From the NCBI GenBank assembly GCA_964566545.1, contig CAZMIX010000048.1:1-19034 (forward strand): a stretch of 19,034 bases of DNA, given 5' to 3'. Origin of the DNA: JAEYFP01 sp964566545 (GTDB lineage Bacteria; Bacillota; Clostridia; Lachnospirales; Lachnospiraceae). Below the pieces are notes generated by a model, which was given only the letters and a program-made list of their open reading frames with translations, made no database searches and was not told where the DNA came from. A program made the translations under genes and the position numbers. Below are positions 1 through 6,960 of the stretch, in pieces (position 1 is the first letter of the stretch; the number at the start of each line of letters is the position of its first letter).

Positions 1-226
1 CAGGAATCGGGGCTTTCCAAGGAAAAATTTCTATTGTACGGCTTTGCGCTGCTGTACCGATCCGTAGCTGCCCCATAAAAATTTATGCTGGGTATTCGGA
101 AATGATTTTACTCGCGCAATTATCTGATAAAAAGAAACGTTTTATAAATTAGATCAAATAAAAATGAAATTGCTCCAAATAACGACGGGTTTGACGGAGC
201 AGAATCAAACATGGAGGGAATTACCT
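1..226. other. Left edge, no gene assignable
   Basis: Two frames are open from the window edge on the + strand. One stops at 76-78 and ends in YGFALLYRSVAAP. The other stops at 150-152 and ends in AQLSDKKKRFIN. Either could be the 3' end of a gene that starts outside the window, but neither tail matches a family I recognise, so I do not assign a CDS. I see no convincing promoter or terminator here. The last 15 nt hold the ribosome binding site GGAGGG (213-218) for the FMN-binding gene. Confidence 0.3.
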
Positions 227-628
227 ATGGAACAAACTAAAAAAAGAGTGGTTTTAGGTATCGCAGGCATCACCCTGCTAATCGGGCTGGTCTGTCTTGG
301 CAGCTATACAAAAGAGGTTTATGACTATCAGCAGGATGTAAAAAACATCGTCATTACGGATGTGGATCTTTCTAAAATTGCGGACGGCGCCTATATTGGG
401 GAATACAATGTCAGCCTGATTTATGCAAAGGTGGAAGTCATCGTGCAAAACGGAAAAATTGAGAAAATTACTCTCCTTGAGCATAAAAATGAACGCGGAA
501 AATCTGCGGAAAAAATAATCGGAGACATCATAGAGCAGCAAAGCCTTGACGTAGACGCGGTTTCCGGCGCGACCAATTCCAGTCTTGTCATAAGAAAGGC
601 AATAGAAAATGCACTGTTAGAGAAATAG
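227..628 (+). CDS. Membrane-anchored FMN-binding domain protein
   Basis: A 133-aa protein with an N-terminal membrane anchor (about residues 8-27) followed by an extracytoplasmic FMN-binding domain of the RnfG/NqrC type (PF04205). The diagnostic stretch is DAVSGATNSS at residues 110-119. In this family the Thr of SGAT (T116 here) carries FMN covalently, attached by an ApbE-type flavin transferase, so the protein probably passes electrons at the outer face of the membrane. No ApbE or other redox partner is in the window, so its pathway is unknown. I chose ATG 227 because GGAGGG lies 8 nt upstream. An in-frame ATG at 164 would add 21 residues ahead of the anchor and lacks a good binding site. 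It stands alone, with its stop about 50 nt before the TetR operator. The family call is firm; the role is inferred. Confidence 0.85.
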   Translation: MEQTKKRVVLGIAGITLLIGLVCLGSYTKEVYDYQQDVKNIVITDVDLSKIADGAYIGEYNVSLIYAKVEVIVQNGKIEKITLLEHKNERGKSAEKIIGDIIEQQSLDVDAVSGATNSSLVIRKAIENALLEK

Positions 629-649
629 AAGAACATTCATAAAAAGTGA

Positions 650-678
650 TTGCAATTTTTTAATACCTATGTTAATTT
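650..678 (+). promoter_or_regulatory. Candidate promoter of TetR operon
   Basis: TTGCAA (650-655) is followed after 17 nt by TAATTT (673-678). The -10 box is weak, but the spacing is ideal and the operator palindrome begins two bases downstream, so a bound repressor would cover the transcription start. This is inferred from sequence only. Confidence 0.4.
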
Positions 679-679
679 G

Positions 680-706
680 ATAGTAGACCGACCGTCGGTC
701 TACTAT
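680..706. promoter_or_regulatory. TetR-type operator palindrome
   Basis: The arm ATAGTAGACCGAC (680-692) and its exact reverse complement GTCGGTCTACTAT (694-706) flank a single central C (693), giving 13 perfect pairs. GACCGAC/GTCGGTC-type palindromes are common operators of TetR-family repressors. It ends 16 nt before the first start codon of the TetR gene, so autorepression of the operon is the natural reading. Confidence 0.85.
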
Positions 707-725
707 TTTAATGGGAGGCAGAATG

Positions 726-1352
726 ATGAGAATCGTAAAGGAACACAACGAACGGCAAAACGAAATACTGGATACGGCGCAAAGGCTGTTTGCTAAAAAA
801 GGTTATGAAAAATGCACGGTCAACGACATTTTAAATGAGATCGGCATCGCGAAAGGAACGTTTTATCATTATTTCAAATCAAAGGAAGAAGTGCTGGACG
901 GCATTATCGACCGCGCTGCAGGACAGGTGCTTGAGCGGGCGCAGGCGGTGGCGTTGGATCCGGCGCTCTCTTCGCAGGAAAAGCTTCTGCGTATTTTTCT
1001 GGCGCTGCGGATGAATGACGAAAAGGACGCCGGTATGATCGAAGAGATGCATCGCCCCGAAAACGCACTGATGCACCAGAAGTCTTTAACATCGATCGTG
1101 ACATTGACTGTACCGGTCCTTGCGGGCGTAATCGGGGAGGGGAATCAAAGGGGAGATTTTTGCTGTGATTATCCTGAGGAATACATGCAGATTTTTATGA
1201 CATCCGCCGTGATGCTTTTGGATGACGGCATTTTTGAGCTTTCGCCTAAGAAGCAGCAAAGCACCTTCCGAGCCTTGATCGCCGTGCTCGGAAAGATGCT
1301 GGGCATTGACGACGGCCGGATTTGGGAAACCGTGATGGAATATTGGATGTAG
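726..1352 (+). CDS. TetR/AcrR family transcriptional regulator
   Basis: A roughly 208-aa one-component regulator. The N-terminal helix-turn-helix is textbook TetR: ILDTAQRLFAKKGYEKCTV followed by GIAKGTFYHYFKSKEEV (about residues 13-60). The C-terminal part is the variable ligand-binding and dimerisation domain, so the inducer cannot be predicted. GGGAGG (713-718) sits 7 nt before ATG 726 and 4 nt before ATG 723; I prefer 726. The longer reading from 711 would place the binding site inside the gene. It is the first gene of an operon with MFS and ABC exporter genes (15 nt before the MFS gene), directly behind a perfect palindromic operator. It very likely represses itself and the exporters until a toxic ligand binds. 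Family is certain, ligand unknown. Confidence 0.93.
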   Translation: MRIVKEHNERQNEILDTAQRLFAKKGYEKCTVNDILNEIGIAKGTFYHYFKSKEEVLDGIIDRAAGQVLERAQAVALDPALSSQEKLLRIFLALRMNDEKDAGMIEEMHRPENALMHQKSLTSIVTLTVPVLAGVIGEGNQRGDFCCDYPEEYMQIFMTSAVMLLDDGIFELSPKKQQSTFRALIAVLGKMLGIDDGRIWETVMEYWM

Positions 1353-1367
1353 CCTAGGAGGAGTGAA

Positions 1368-2657
1368 ATGAAAAAATTTAGAACGATATGGCTGGGAGAG
1401 CTTGCTTCCAGCATAGGAAGCGGCATGACGGCATTCGCCCTGTCCATCTATGTATACCGGCTGACCGGAAGCGTGAGCGCCGTTTCGCTTGTAACCCTGC
1501 TTGCTTATCTGCCGACGATTTTACTAAGTCCGCTCGGCGGTGTTTTGGCGGATCGCTACGACAGAAGGCTTTTGATGATTTTAGGCGATTTATGTTCCGG
1601 GCTGGGACTGCTTTATCTGCTGCTTGCAATACAAAACGGAAACGGCGGCCTTGCGCCGGTTTTGATCGGAGTGACGATCAACGCAATATTTGTCGCGCTT
1701 TTGGAGCCGTCCTATAAGGCGACGGTCACGGATTTGCTGACAGAGGAGGAATATGCAAAGGCAAGCGGCATGGTGCAGATGGCCGGAAATGCCAAATACC
1801 TGATTTCACCGGCGCTTGCCGGCATCCTTCTTGGCCTTGCGGATATACGTCTCATTCTGCTGATCGACATCGGAACGTTTTTTCTGACGGTGGCGGCGGT
1901 CGCGTCGGTAAGGAAAACGCTGAGAAAGCAGGCGGAAAAAGTGCATACAATGGGAATCGCAGGGGAGCTTAAGGAAGGCTTTTCCCTGATCGCACGAAAC
2001 GGCGGCGTCATGGCGCTTGTGGTAATTATGGCGCTTCTCTGCTTTTTTATAGGATTTATACAAACCTTGACGGCGCCGATGATTCTTGCTGTCAGCGATG
2101 CGAAAACTGTAGGGCTGATGGAATCGTTGTGTGCGGTTGGGATGCTGATCGGCAGCGTTCTTATTGGAATCTTCGGCGTTCAAAAAAGACACGCCGACAT
2201 CTTATTCGCGGCGGCGGTGGCAGGCGGAATTTTCATGTCGCTGACGGGCGTGAGCAGAAATTTGATTTTTGTAGGAGGCGCGCTGTTTCTGTTCTTTTTT
2301 TCCATACCGTTCCTTAACACCTGCGCGGATGTGCTTTTACGCGTCAGCATACCGGATGAGCTGCAGGGCAGAGTATGGGGTCTTGTGAGCCTTCTGACAC
2401 AGGCGGGTACGGTATTCGCCTATGCCGTCTGCGGCGTGCTTGCTGACCGCGTATTTGAACCGATGCTTGCAAAATCGGGGTCTTTGGCAGGCAGCGTCGG
2501 GAGGCTGATCGGCACGGGAGAGGGCCGGGGTATCGGTTTTCTGCTGATCCTGTCGGGGCTTGGCATGGTGCTTGCGGCACTGACGGCGGGCAGGAACCGG
2601 AAGCTTCGCGCAATCAAAATAAAAGGAGGGGACGCCTATGAACCTGAAGCTGTTTAA
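1368..2657 (+). CDS. MFS transporter, drug/macrolide efflux-like
   Basis: A 429-aa polytopic protein with about 12 hydrophobic helices and the cytoplasmic MFS signature loop GGVLADRYDRRLL between helices 2 and 3 (about residues 57-69). Sequence style matches the MFS_3/macrolide-efflux branch (drug:H+ antiporters), which export hydrophobic compounds using the proton gradient. AGGAGG (1357-1362) precedes ATG 1368. Its last residues (AYEPEAV) are encoded by DNA that also starts the next gene: the reading frames overlap by 20 nt, so translation of the two is probably coupled. It sits in a TetR-controlled operon, which supports efflux rather than uptake. The substrate cannot be read from the sequence. 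Confidence 0.9.
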   Translation: MKKFRTIWLGELASSIGSGMTAFALSIYVYRLTGSVSAVSLVTLLAYLPTILLSPLGGVLADRYDRRLLMILGDLCSGLGLLYLLLAIQNGNGGLAPVLIGVTINAIFVALLEPSYKATVTDLLTEEEYAKASGMVQMAGNAKYLISPALAGILLGLADIRLILLIDIGTFFLTVAAVASVRKTLRKQAEKVHTMGIAGELKEGFSLIARNGGVMALVVIMALLCFFIGFIQTLTAPMILAVSDAKTVGLMESLCAVGMLIGSVLIGIFGVQKRHADILFAAAVAGGIFMSLTGVSRNLIFVGGALFLFFFSIPFLNTCADVLLRVSIPDELQGRVWGLVSLLTQAGTVFAYAVCGVLADRVFEPMLAKSGSLAGSVGRLIGTGEGRGIGFLLILSGLGMVLAALTAGRNRKLRAIKIKGGDAYEPEAV

Positions 2658-4989
2658 AAATGATTTAAGAAAAAATCCCGGAAGCAATCTGGCGATGCTG
2701 CTGTTTCTGGCCTTGTCCGGGGCGGTGACGGCCGCGGTCGTGCTCATGCTCGTACAGCTTTTTTCTTCCATTTCTTTGCTGTATGAAACGGCACAGCCGC
2801 CCCATTTTTTACAGCTCCACAAAGGGGAGCTTGCGCAGGAGGAAATCGATGCCTTTAACGAAGATTATCCGGGCGTCACGTACTGGCAGACAGTTCTGAT
2901 GGCGAATTTCGATGGAAGTGAAATCGCCGTGGAAGGGGAAAACGGCTTTTCCTTGACGGACTGCCGTCTGGATATCGGCTTTGTGAAGCAAAATGAAAGC
3001 CACGACCTGCTGCTTGATGAAAATAGAAATAAAATACGCCTGCAAAGCGGTGAAATCGGCGTTCCCGTCATTCTTTTGGAACAATATCCGATCTCATTGG
3101 GCGATAAAATCGTGCTCACGTGCGGAGAGGAACAGCAGGTCTTTACCGTTACTGCCTTTGTGCACGATGCGCAAATGAATTCCACGATGTGCTCCTCCAC
3201 CAGATTTTTGGTGAACGATGCGGATTTTGTTCGCTTGTTTCAAAACGCGGAGGAAACAGAAGCGATCATAGAAACCTGGTTTACGGATCCGTCGCTTGCC
3301 GCGGCGTATCAGACGGCCTATGAACAGGCGCAGCTTCCGCAAAACGGGCAGGCGGTCACCTATTCCATGATTTTTCTATTGAGCGCTATGACGGATATCA
3401 TGACGGCAATGGTCGTTTTCCTGATCGGCATCCTGCTCATTTTCATCGCGCTTTTGTGCATGAATTATACGATGCTGGCAGCGTTTGAAGAGGAGCTTGC
3501 ACAAATCGGGACGATGAAGGCGCTCGGCATCCCGTTTGGCTCTATCCGAGGACTTTATCTTGGCAAAATGCGCTTTTTGATGGCCTCCGGAATTCTTCTC
3601 GGCTATGGGCTGGCCGTTTTGGGAGCGGGGCCCGTGACTGCGCATATGAACGAAACCTTTGGAAAACAGCCCTTGTCTTATAAAGCGCTTCTGCTTGCGG
3701 CGCTCGCCTGTTTGTTAATCTATATCATCTTTTTACAGGCATGCAAACGAATTTTGCGAAAGCTGAAAACGGTGACGGTCATCGATGCGCTCGTGACCCG
3801 CAAGGGGTTTCGAAAGGAACGGAAAGTTTTGAATGAGCTGCACCGGGAAAAAGGGATGCCGGTGAATTGGAGCATGGGCCTGCACGTGCTCAAGCAGAGC
3901 CGGAGGGAGTATACGGTCGTATTTTTGATCCTGCTTCTGACTTCTTTTTTTGTGCTTGTGCCGCATAATCTGGTCGGCACGATGCGGGCGAAGGATTTCG
4001 TCACTTATATGGGCAGCGGCGTCCACGACGCGATTCTTGAGGTCGAGCAGGGCGAGGGCGTGGAGCAAAGATGGCTTGCGCTGACAAAGCAGCTTGCGCA
4101 GGAGGAGGGCGTTTCCTTTTTCAGCATCCGAAGAGTGAAAATAAAAGCCCAGGACGGCGAGGGTGGCTTTTTGAATGTACATGTGGATACCGGCGCTGAA
4201 AGCGGAGCAGAACTGCGTTATCTGGAAGGAACTGCGCCGGAAACGGGTGACGAAATCGCGCTTTCCCTGCTGCTGGCGGAGCAGCTTGGCGTGCGGACAG
4301 GAGATTTGCTGCCGCTTATGCCGTATAAGAACAGAGAGATTTTTGCGGTATGCGGCGTCTATCAGGATGTGACGAGCGGCGGCATGACGGCGAAGGCAGT
4401 CCGGGAATTTGGGCAGCTAACGGCCGAGCAGTATACGGTTTATGTGGATATGGAAGAAGGGCTTGACCGGGAGGCTTTGATTTTAAAATGGCGGGAGCAG
4501 GCGGGAGCCGGTTATGCAATCGAACTGATGGAGCCTTTTGCGGAACAGACTCTGGGCGGCGTGGCCGATCAAATCAGAACTGTTTCGCTTGCGGCTTTTG
4601 GCATCGGAATGTGTTTAATCATTTTGATCGTCCTGCTGTTTTTAAAGCTGCGCATTGCGGGGGAAGCCTCTCAGCTCGCTTATAAAAGGGCGCTGGGCAT
4701 TCCGCTGCGGGACGTGAAACGGCAGGAATTTTATCCGGTATTGCTGGCGGCCTGTGCAGGGGTATTCCTCGGCATGGCGATGGCAAATCTGTTCGGTGAC
4801 CGGCTGGCAGGTTTCCTGCTGTCTTTGCTGGGACTTGGCATCAAAAGACTTCAGTTTACGTTAAATCCATGGACTTCATGGCTGTTGATTCCTTTTCTTC
4901 TGCTTTTGACGGCAGCGGCAGCAGGCAGTTTGGCCGTGGGACAAATTAAGAAAATAGAGGCGGCGGACTATGGGAATGTATGTGAATGA
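2638..4989 (+). CDS. FtsX-type ABC transporter permease, two-module
   Basis: A 783-aa membrane protein built as two similar halves. Each half has one helix, a large outer domain of about 200 residues, then three helices. By hydrophobicity the helices lie near 18-45, 252-276, 308-332 and 345-370 in the first half, and near 428-450, 650-673, 695-718 and 745-772 in the second. This is the FtsX/MacB-like (PF02687) layout of mechanotransmission ABC systems, which pump lipids, peptides or drugs from the membrane instead of forming a classic channel. AGGAGGGG (about 2624-2631) precedes ATG 2638, which lies inside the end of the MFS gene. The ATPase gene follows after 36 nt. It is longer than BceB-type permeases (about 650 aa) and has no BceRS-type sensor beside it, so I do not call it a bacitracin module. 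Confidence 0.88.
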   Translation: MNLKLFKNDLRKNPGSNLAMLLFLALSGAVTAAVVLMLVQLFSSISLLYETAQPPHFLQLHKGELAQEEIDAFNEDYPGVTYWQTVLMANFDGSEIAVEGENGFSLTDCRLDIGFVKQNESHDLLLDENRNKIRLQSGEIGVPVILLEQYPISLGDKIVLTCGEEQQVFTVTAFVHDAQMNSTMCSSTRFLVNDADFVRLFQNAEETEAIIETWFTDPSLAAAYQTAYEQAQLPQNGQAVTYSMIFLLSAMTDIMTAMVVFLIGILLIFIALLCMNYTMLAAFEEELAQIGTMKALGIPFGSIRGLYLGKMRFLMASGILLGYGLAVLGAGPVTAHMNETFGKQPLSYKALLLAALACLLIYIIFLQACKRILRKLKTVTVIDALVTRKGFRKERKVLNELHREKGMPVNWSMGLHVLKQSRREYTVVFLILLLTSFFVLVPHNLVGTMRAKDFVTYMGSGVHDAILEVEQGEGVEQRWLALTKQLAQEEGVSFFSIRRVKIKAQDGEGGFLNVHVDTGAESGAELRYLEGTAPETGDEIALSLLLAEQLGVRTGDLLPLMPYKNREIFAVCGVYQDVTSGGMTAKAVREFGQLTAEQYTVYVDMEEGLDREALILKWREQAGAGYAIELMEPFAEQTLGGVADQIRTVSLAAFGIGMCLIILIVLLFLKLRIAGEASQLAYKRALGIPLRDVKRQEFYPVLLAACAGVFLGMAMANLFGDRLAGFLLSLLGLGIKRLQFTLNPWTSWLLIPFLLLLTAAAAGSLAVGQIKKIEAADYGNVCE

Positions 4990-5025
4990 GCAGACATTGA
5001 AAGGGAAAGGAGAATATAAAATAAG

Positions 5026-5760
5026 ATGAAAACGATCGTGGAGGCAAAGCATCTTGAGAAAAAGTTTCAGGAAGCGGTTATCTTAAAGGATGTGAATCTG
5101 ACTGTCGGGGAAGGTGAATTTATTGCGGTGATGGGACAGTCCGGCTGCGGAAAATCCACGCTCCTTTATAATTTAAGCGGCATGGATTTTCCGACCTCAG
5201 GCACAGTATTGTTTGACGGACAAAAGCTTGAGGGGCTGGATGAGCCGCAGCTTAGCGACATCCGCTTAAAGCGGATGGGCTTTGTATTTCAAAGGGCGAA
5301 TTTGCTGACGGCGCTGTCTGTCATGGATAATATCGTATTTCCCGCTTATCAGGCGGGCCTGCTTTCCAGAGAAACGATTAATGAAAACGCGAAACAGTGG
5401 ATGGCGCGGACAGGGATCCTTCCGGTGGCGGGGCATGACGTGCGGAAAATATCGGGCGGTCAGCAGCAGCGTGCCGCTATTTGCAGGGCGCTGATGAACC
5501 GGCCGCAGATGCTGTTTGCGGACGAACCGACCGGAGCGCTCAATTCCTCCACTACCGCAGAAATCATGGATATTTTCAACCGCATCAACGGGGAGGGGAC
5601 GGCAATTCTGTTGGTCACACATGACGCAAAGGTGGCGGCCAGGGCCGACCGCATTATTTATCTGGAGGACGGTTCCATCACAAAGGAGCTGACACTTGGA
5701 AAGTACAGCGGGAAAAGGCTTTCCGAACGGGAGGAACAGGTAGCGGCTTTTATGATGTAG
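5026..5760 (+). CDS. ABC transporter ATP-binding protein, LolD/MacB-like
   Basis: A 244-aa ATPase that powers the upstream FtsX-type permease. Walker A is GQSGCGKST (37-45), the Q-loop lies around FVFQRANLL, the ABC signature is SGGQQQR, Walker B is MLFADEPTGAL and the H-loop is LLVTHD. The DEPTGALNSS stretch is typical of the LolD/MacB/FtsE branch. The last roughly 35 residues extend past the core and may touch the permease. AAAGGAGA (5006-5013) lies about 12 nt before ATG 5026. It is the last gene of the TetR operon; no further gene on this strand follows for 549 nt. Confidence 0.93.
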   Translation: MKTIVEAKHLEKKFQEAVILKDVNLTVGEGEFIAVMGQSGCGKSTLLYNLSGMDFPTSGTVLFDGQKLEGLDEPQLSDIRLKRMGFVFQRANLLTALSVMDNIVFPAYQAGLLSRETINENAKQWMARTGILPVAGHDVRKISGGQQQRAAICRALMNRPQMLFADEPTGALNSSTTAEIMDIFNRINGEGTAILLVTHDAKVAARADRIIYLEDGSITKELTLGKYSGKRLSEREEQVAAFMM

Positions 5761-5831
5761 AATAAACTGTTTTGGGAACTTTTTAATATCTGGAAAAATA
5801 GAATCAAGGAAACTTTCCAAATTTTAAAAAG

Positions 5832-5948
5832 AACTCCTACACCAAAAATAATAACAGAATATCAAAATTCGCGGCTGTTACAAAAGGAGTTTTATAGCAA
5901 ATTCAAAAGGAAAGCTATAAAGGCTGTTTTGTAGCAGCTTCTTTTATT
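5832..5948 (+). terminator. Serial stem-loops, possible operon end
   Basis: Nested pairs AACTCCT (5832-5838) with AGGAGTT (5885-5891) and TAACAG (5852-5857) with CTGTTA (5875-5880) are followed at once by TTATAGC (5892-5898) with GCTATAA (5914-5920). Next comes a bulged AAGgCTG (5920-5926) with CAGCTT (5935-5940), then the T-rich CTTTTATT. The last stem plus T-rich tail could be a weak intrinsic terminator for the ABC operon. The stems are short and GC-poor, so this is tentative. Confidence 0.35.
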
Positions 5949-5977
5949 ACAGTAAATTATTGTGCCAATTTAATAAA

Positions 5978-6017
5978 TTCTGTTAGTTATACAAAAATTC
6001 TGTTAATTATGCAAAAG
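5978..6017. repeat. Tandem 20-bp direct repeats, LytTR-like
   Basis: Two adjacent copies, 5978-5997 and 5998-6017, begin TTCTGTTAGTTATACAAAA and TTCTGTTAATTATGCAAAA and agree at 17 of 20 positions. Each holds a TCTGTTART core close to the 9-bp half-site bound by LytTR regulators, and the 20-bp period fits one helical face. They end 3 nt before a -35-like box. A LytTR regulator is encoded at 17341-18063, but a link is only inference. Confidence 0.5.
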
Positions 6018-6020
6018 GTA

Positions 6021-6049
6021 TTGAAATTTGAAAAGTGATATTAGATAAT
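6021..6049 (+). promoter_or_regulatory. sigmaA-like promoter, target unclear
   Basis: TTGAAA (6021-6026), a 17-nt spacer, then GATAAT (6044-6049). The match is good but there is no sensible start codon just downstream. A transcript would either be a leader for the gene at 6310 or an untranslated RNA. Confidence 0.45.
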
Positions 6050-6215
6050 ACAAAAAAATGATAAAAATCCCCCTTTTTATGGTTAATCACCTCGATTCTT
6101 CTCTAAAAATGGCACGCAGAGGCAACACAGGCTCACACGAAGGCAAACTTCTTTGGTTCATAAGGTGCATTATCTCTAAATACTGTATAATTTTTGGAAC
6201 TTTTATCAAAAGCTA

Positions 6216-6258
6216 TTGCGATGTGGGGGCTGTCCGAATATAATTAGATATTATATTC
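6216..6258 (+). promoter_or_regulatory. Promoter with overlapping operator-like palindrome
   Basis: TTGCGA (6216-6221), a 17-nt spacer, then a perfect TATAAT (6239-6244). The -10 box sits inside the inverted repeat GAATATAAT (6236-6244) / ATTATATTC (6250-6258) with a 5-nt loop. There is no T tract, so it is not a terminator. The arrangement is that of a repressor site over the promoter. The start would be near 6251, giving a leader of about 60 nt to the gene at 6310. Confidence 0.65.
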
Positions 6259-6309
6259 CGTGCTGACAAAAATCGGTTGATGAGAAATTCTTTTCGGGAG
6301 TGAAACAGG

Positions 6310-6516
6310 ATGAGCAAATATAACGCTTTATGGGATTATGTGAAAAATGGCGGAAGCCCGTCGCTGAAATTAACGTTTGATGAAATAGGGCAGATCGCCG
6401 GAGTTCCGCTCGACCATTCTTTTTTAAACTATAAAAAAGAACTGGAGGAATTTGGATACCAGGTCGGCAAAATATCCTTAAAGGAGCAAACGGTTCTGTT
6501 TAACCGGATCGGGTAG
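6310..6516 (+). CDS. Small conserved protein, DUF7662-like
   Basis: A 68-aa soluble protein with no membrane segment or signal peptide. It begins MSKYNALWDYVKNGG and contains LTFDEIGQIAG, DHSFLNYKKELEEFGYQVGKI and a final VLFNRIG. This pattern, with an invariant-looking DHSF in the middle, is one I associate with a small domain of unknown function (probably DUF7662); the assignment is from memory. The fold looks alpha then beta, winged-helix sized, but I would not call it DNA-binding. GGGAG (6296-6300) lies 9 nt before ATG 6310. The acetyltransferase gene begins 9 nt after its stop, so the two form one operon, probably read from the promoter at 6216-6244. Confidence 0.75.
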   Translation: MSKYNALWDYVKNGGSPSLKLTFDEIGQIAGVPLDHSFLNYKKELEEFGYQVGKISLKEQTVLFNRIG

Positions 6517-6525
6517 GAGGAAACG

Positions 6526-6960
6526 ATGGTACGCGAAAGCATGGAAGCGGATTTTGACGGGTTGCTGAGGCTGTATACACAATTACATAACAATCCGATG
6601 CCGGAAAAAACGGAAACTGCTGTGGATAGTTGGAATCGAATTAGAAATGACAGGGATTACCACATCATCGTGGCCGAAGAGGACGGGGAAATCGTTTCCT
6701 CTTGCACATGTGTGATCGTCCCCAATTTAACACATGGACAGCGCCCCTATGCTTTTATTGAAAATGTGATCACGGATACCGCGCATAGAAATAGAGGGCT
6801 GGCGACACAATGTCTTGATTATGCGAAAGAGCTGGCTGTGAAGGAACACTGCTATAAGCTGATGCTGCTGACCGGTTCCAAGCAGGAGGAGACGCTTCGT
6901 TTCTATGAAAAGGCCGGGTACAACAGAAATGATAAAACTGCATTCATTCAGTGGATATAG
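6526..6960 (+). CDS. GNAT family N-acetyltransferase
   Basis: A 144-aa single-domain acetyltransferase that should move an acetyl group from acetyl-CoA to an amine. The acetyl-CoA loop is HRNRGLATQCLDYAKE (about residues 88-103, the R/Q-x-x-G-x-A motif A). The C-terminal strand-turn LRFYEKAGYNRNDKTAF is also typical. Substrate is unknown; single GNATs of this size modify small amines, antibiotics or protein ends. AGGAGGA (6515-6521) is 4 nt before ATG 6526. The 3' end overlaps the downstream phosphatidyltransferase reading frame by 56 nt if that gene starts at its first ATG. Confidence 0.9.
   Translation: MVRESMEADFDGLLRLYTQLHNNPMPEKTETAVDSWNRIRNDRDYHIIVAEEDGEIVSSCTCVIVPNLTHGQRPYAFIENVITDTAHRNRGLATQCLDYAKELAVKEHCYKLMLLTGSKQEETLRFYEKAGYNRNDKTAFIQWI

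Larger units (their letters stand above)
5761..6309. other. 549-nt gene-free regulatory stretch
   Basis: No convincing gene lies here. A 61-codon open frame at 6058-6243 has no ribosome binding site and an unlikely composition. In order, I see a run of stem-loops (5832-5948), a tandem pair of 20-bp repeats (5978-6017), a promoter-like pair (6021-6049), about 165 nt with nothing I recognise, and a second promoter overlapping a palindrome (6216-6258). No known riboswitch core was recognisable by eye. Confidence 0.6.

Noticed and set aside
2337..2822. 161-codon minus-strand frame opposite the MFS and permease genes
   Set aside because: Shadow of a GC-rich gene on the other strand; rich in Arg/Pro/Cys/His, no domain, while the plus strand encodes clear transport proteins.
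2638..5760. Bce-type bacitracin/lantibiotic resistance module
   Set aside because: Permease is longer with two equal halves and large outer domains in both, and the regulator is TetR and not a BceRS two-component pair.
5266..5820. 184-codon minus-strand frame opposite the ABC ATPase
   Set aside because: Its sequence is the antisense of conserved ATPase motifs and shows no domain of its own.
6058..6243. 61-codon open frame in the gene-free stretch
   Set aside because: No ribosome binding site, start only about 2 nt after the predicted transcription start, residue make-up unlike a real protein, and a better promoter/operator reading for its 3' part.
5761..6309. Riboswitch in the long leader
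   Set aside because: No conserved core I know (TPP, SAM, cobalamin, FMN, T-box, c-di-GMP) could be recognised, and no terminator/antiterminator pair precedes the gene at 6310.
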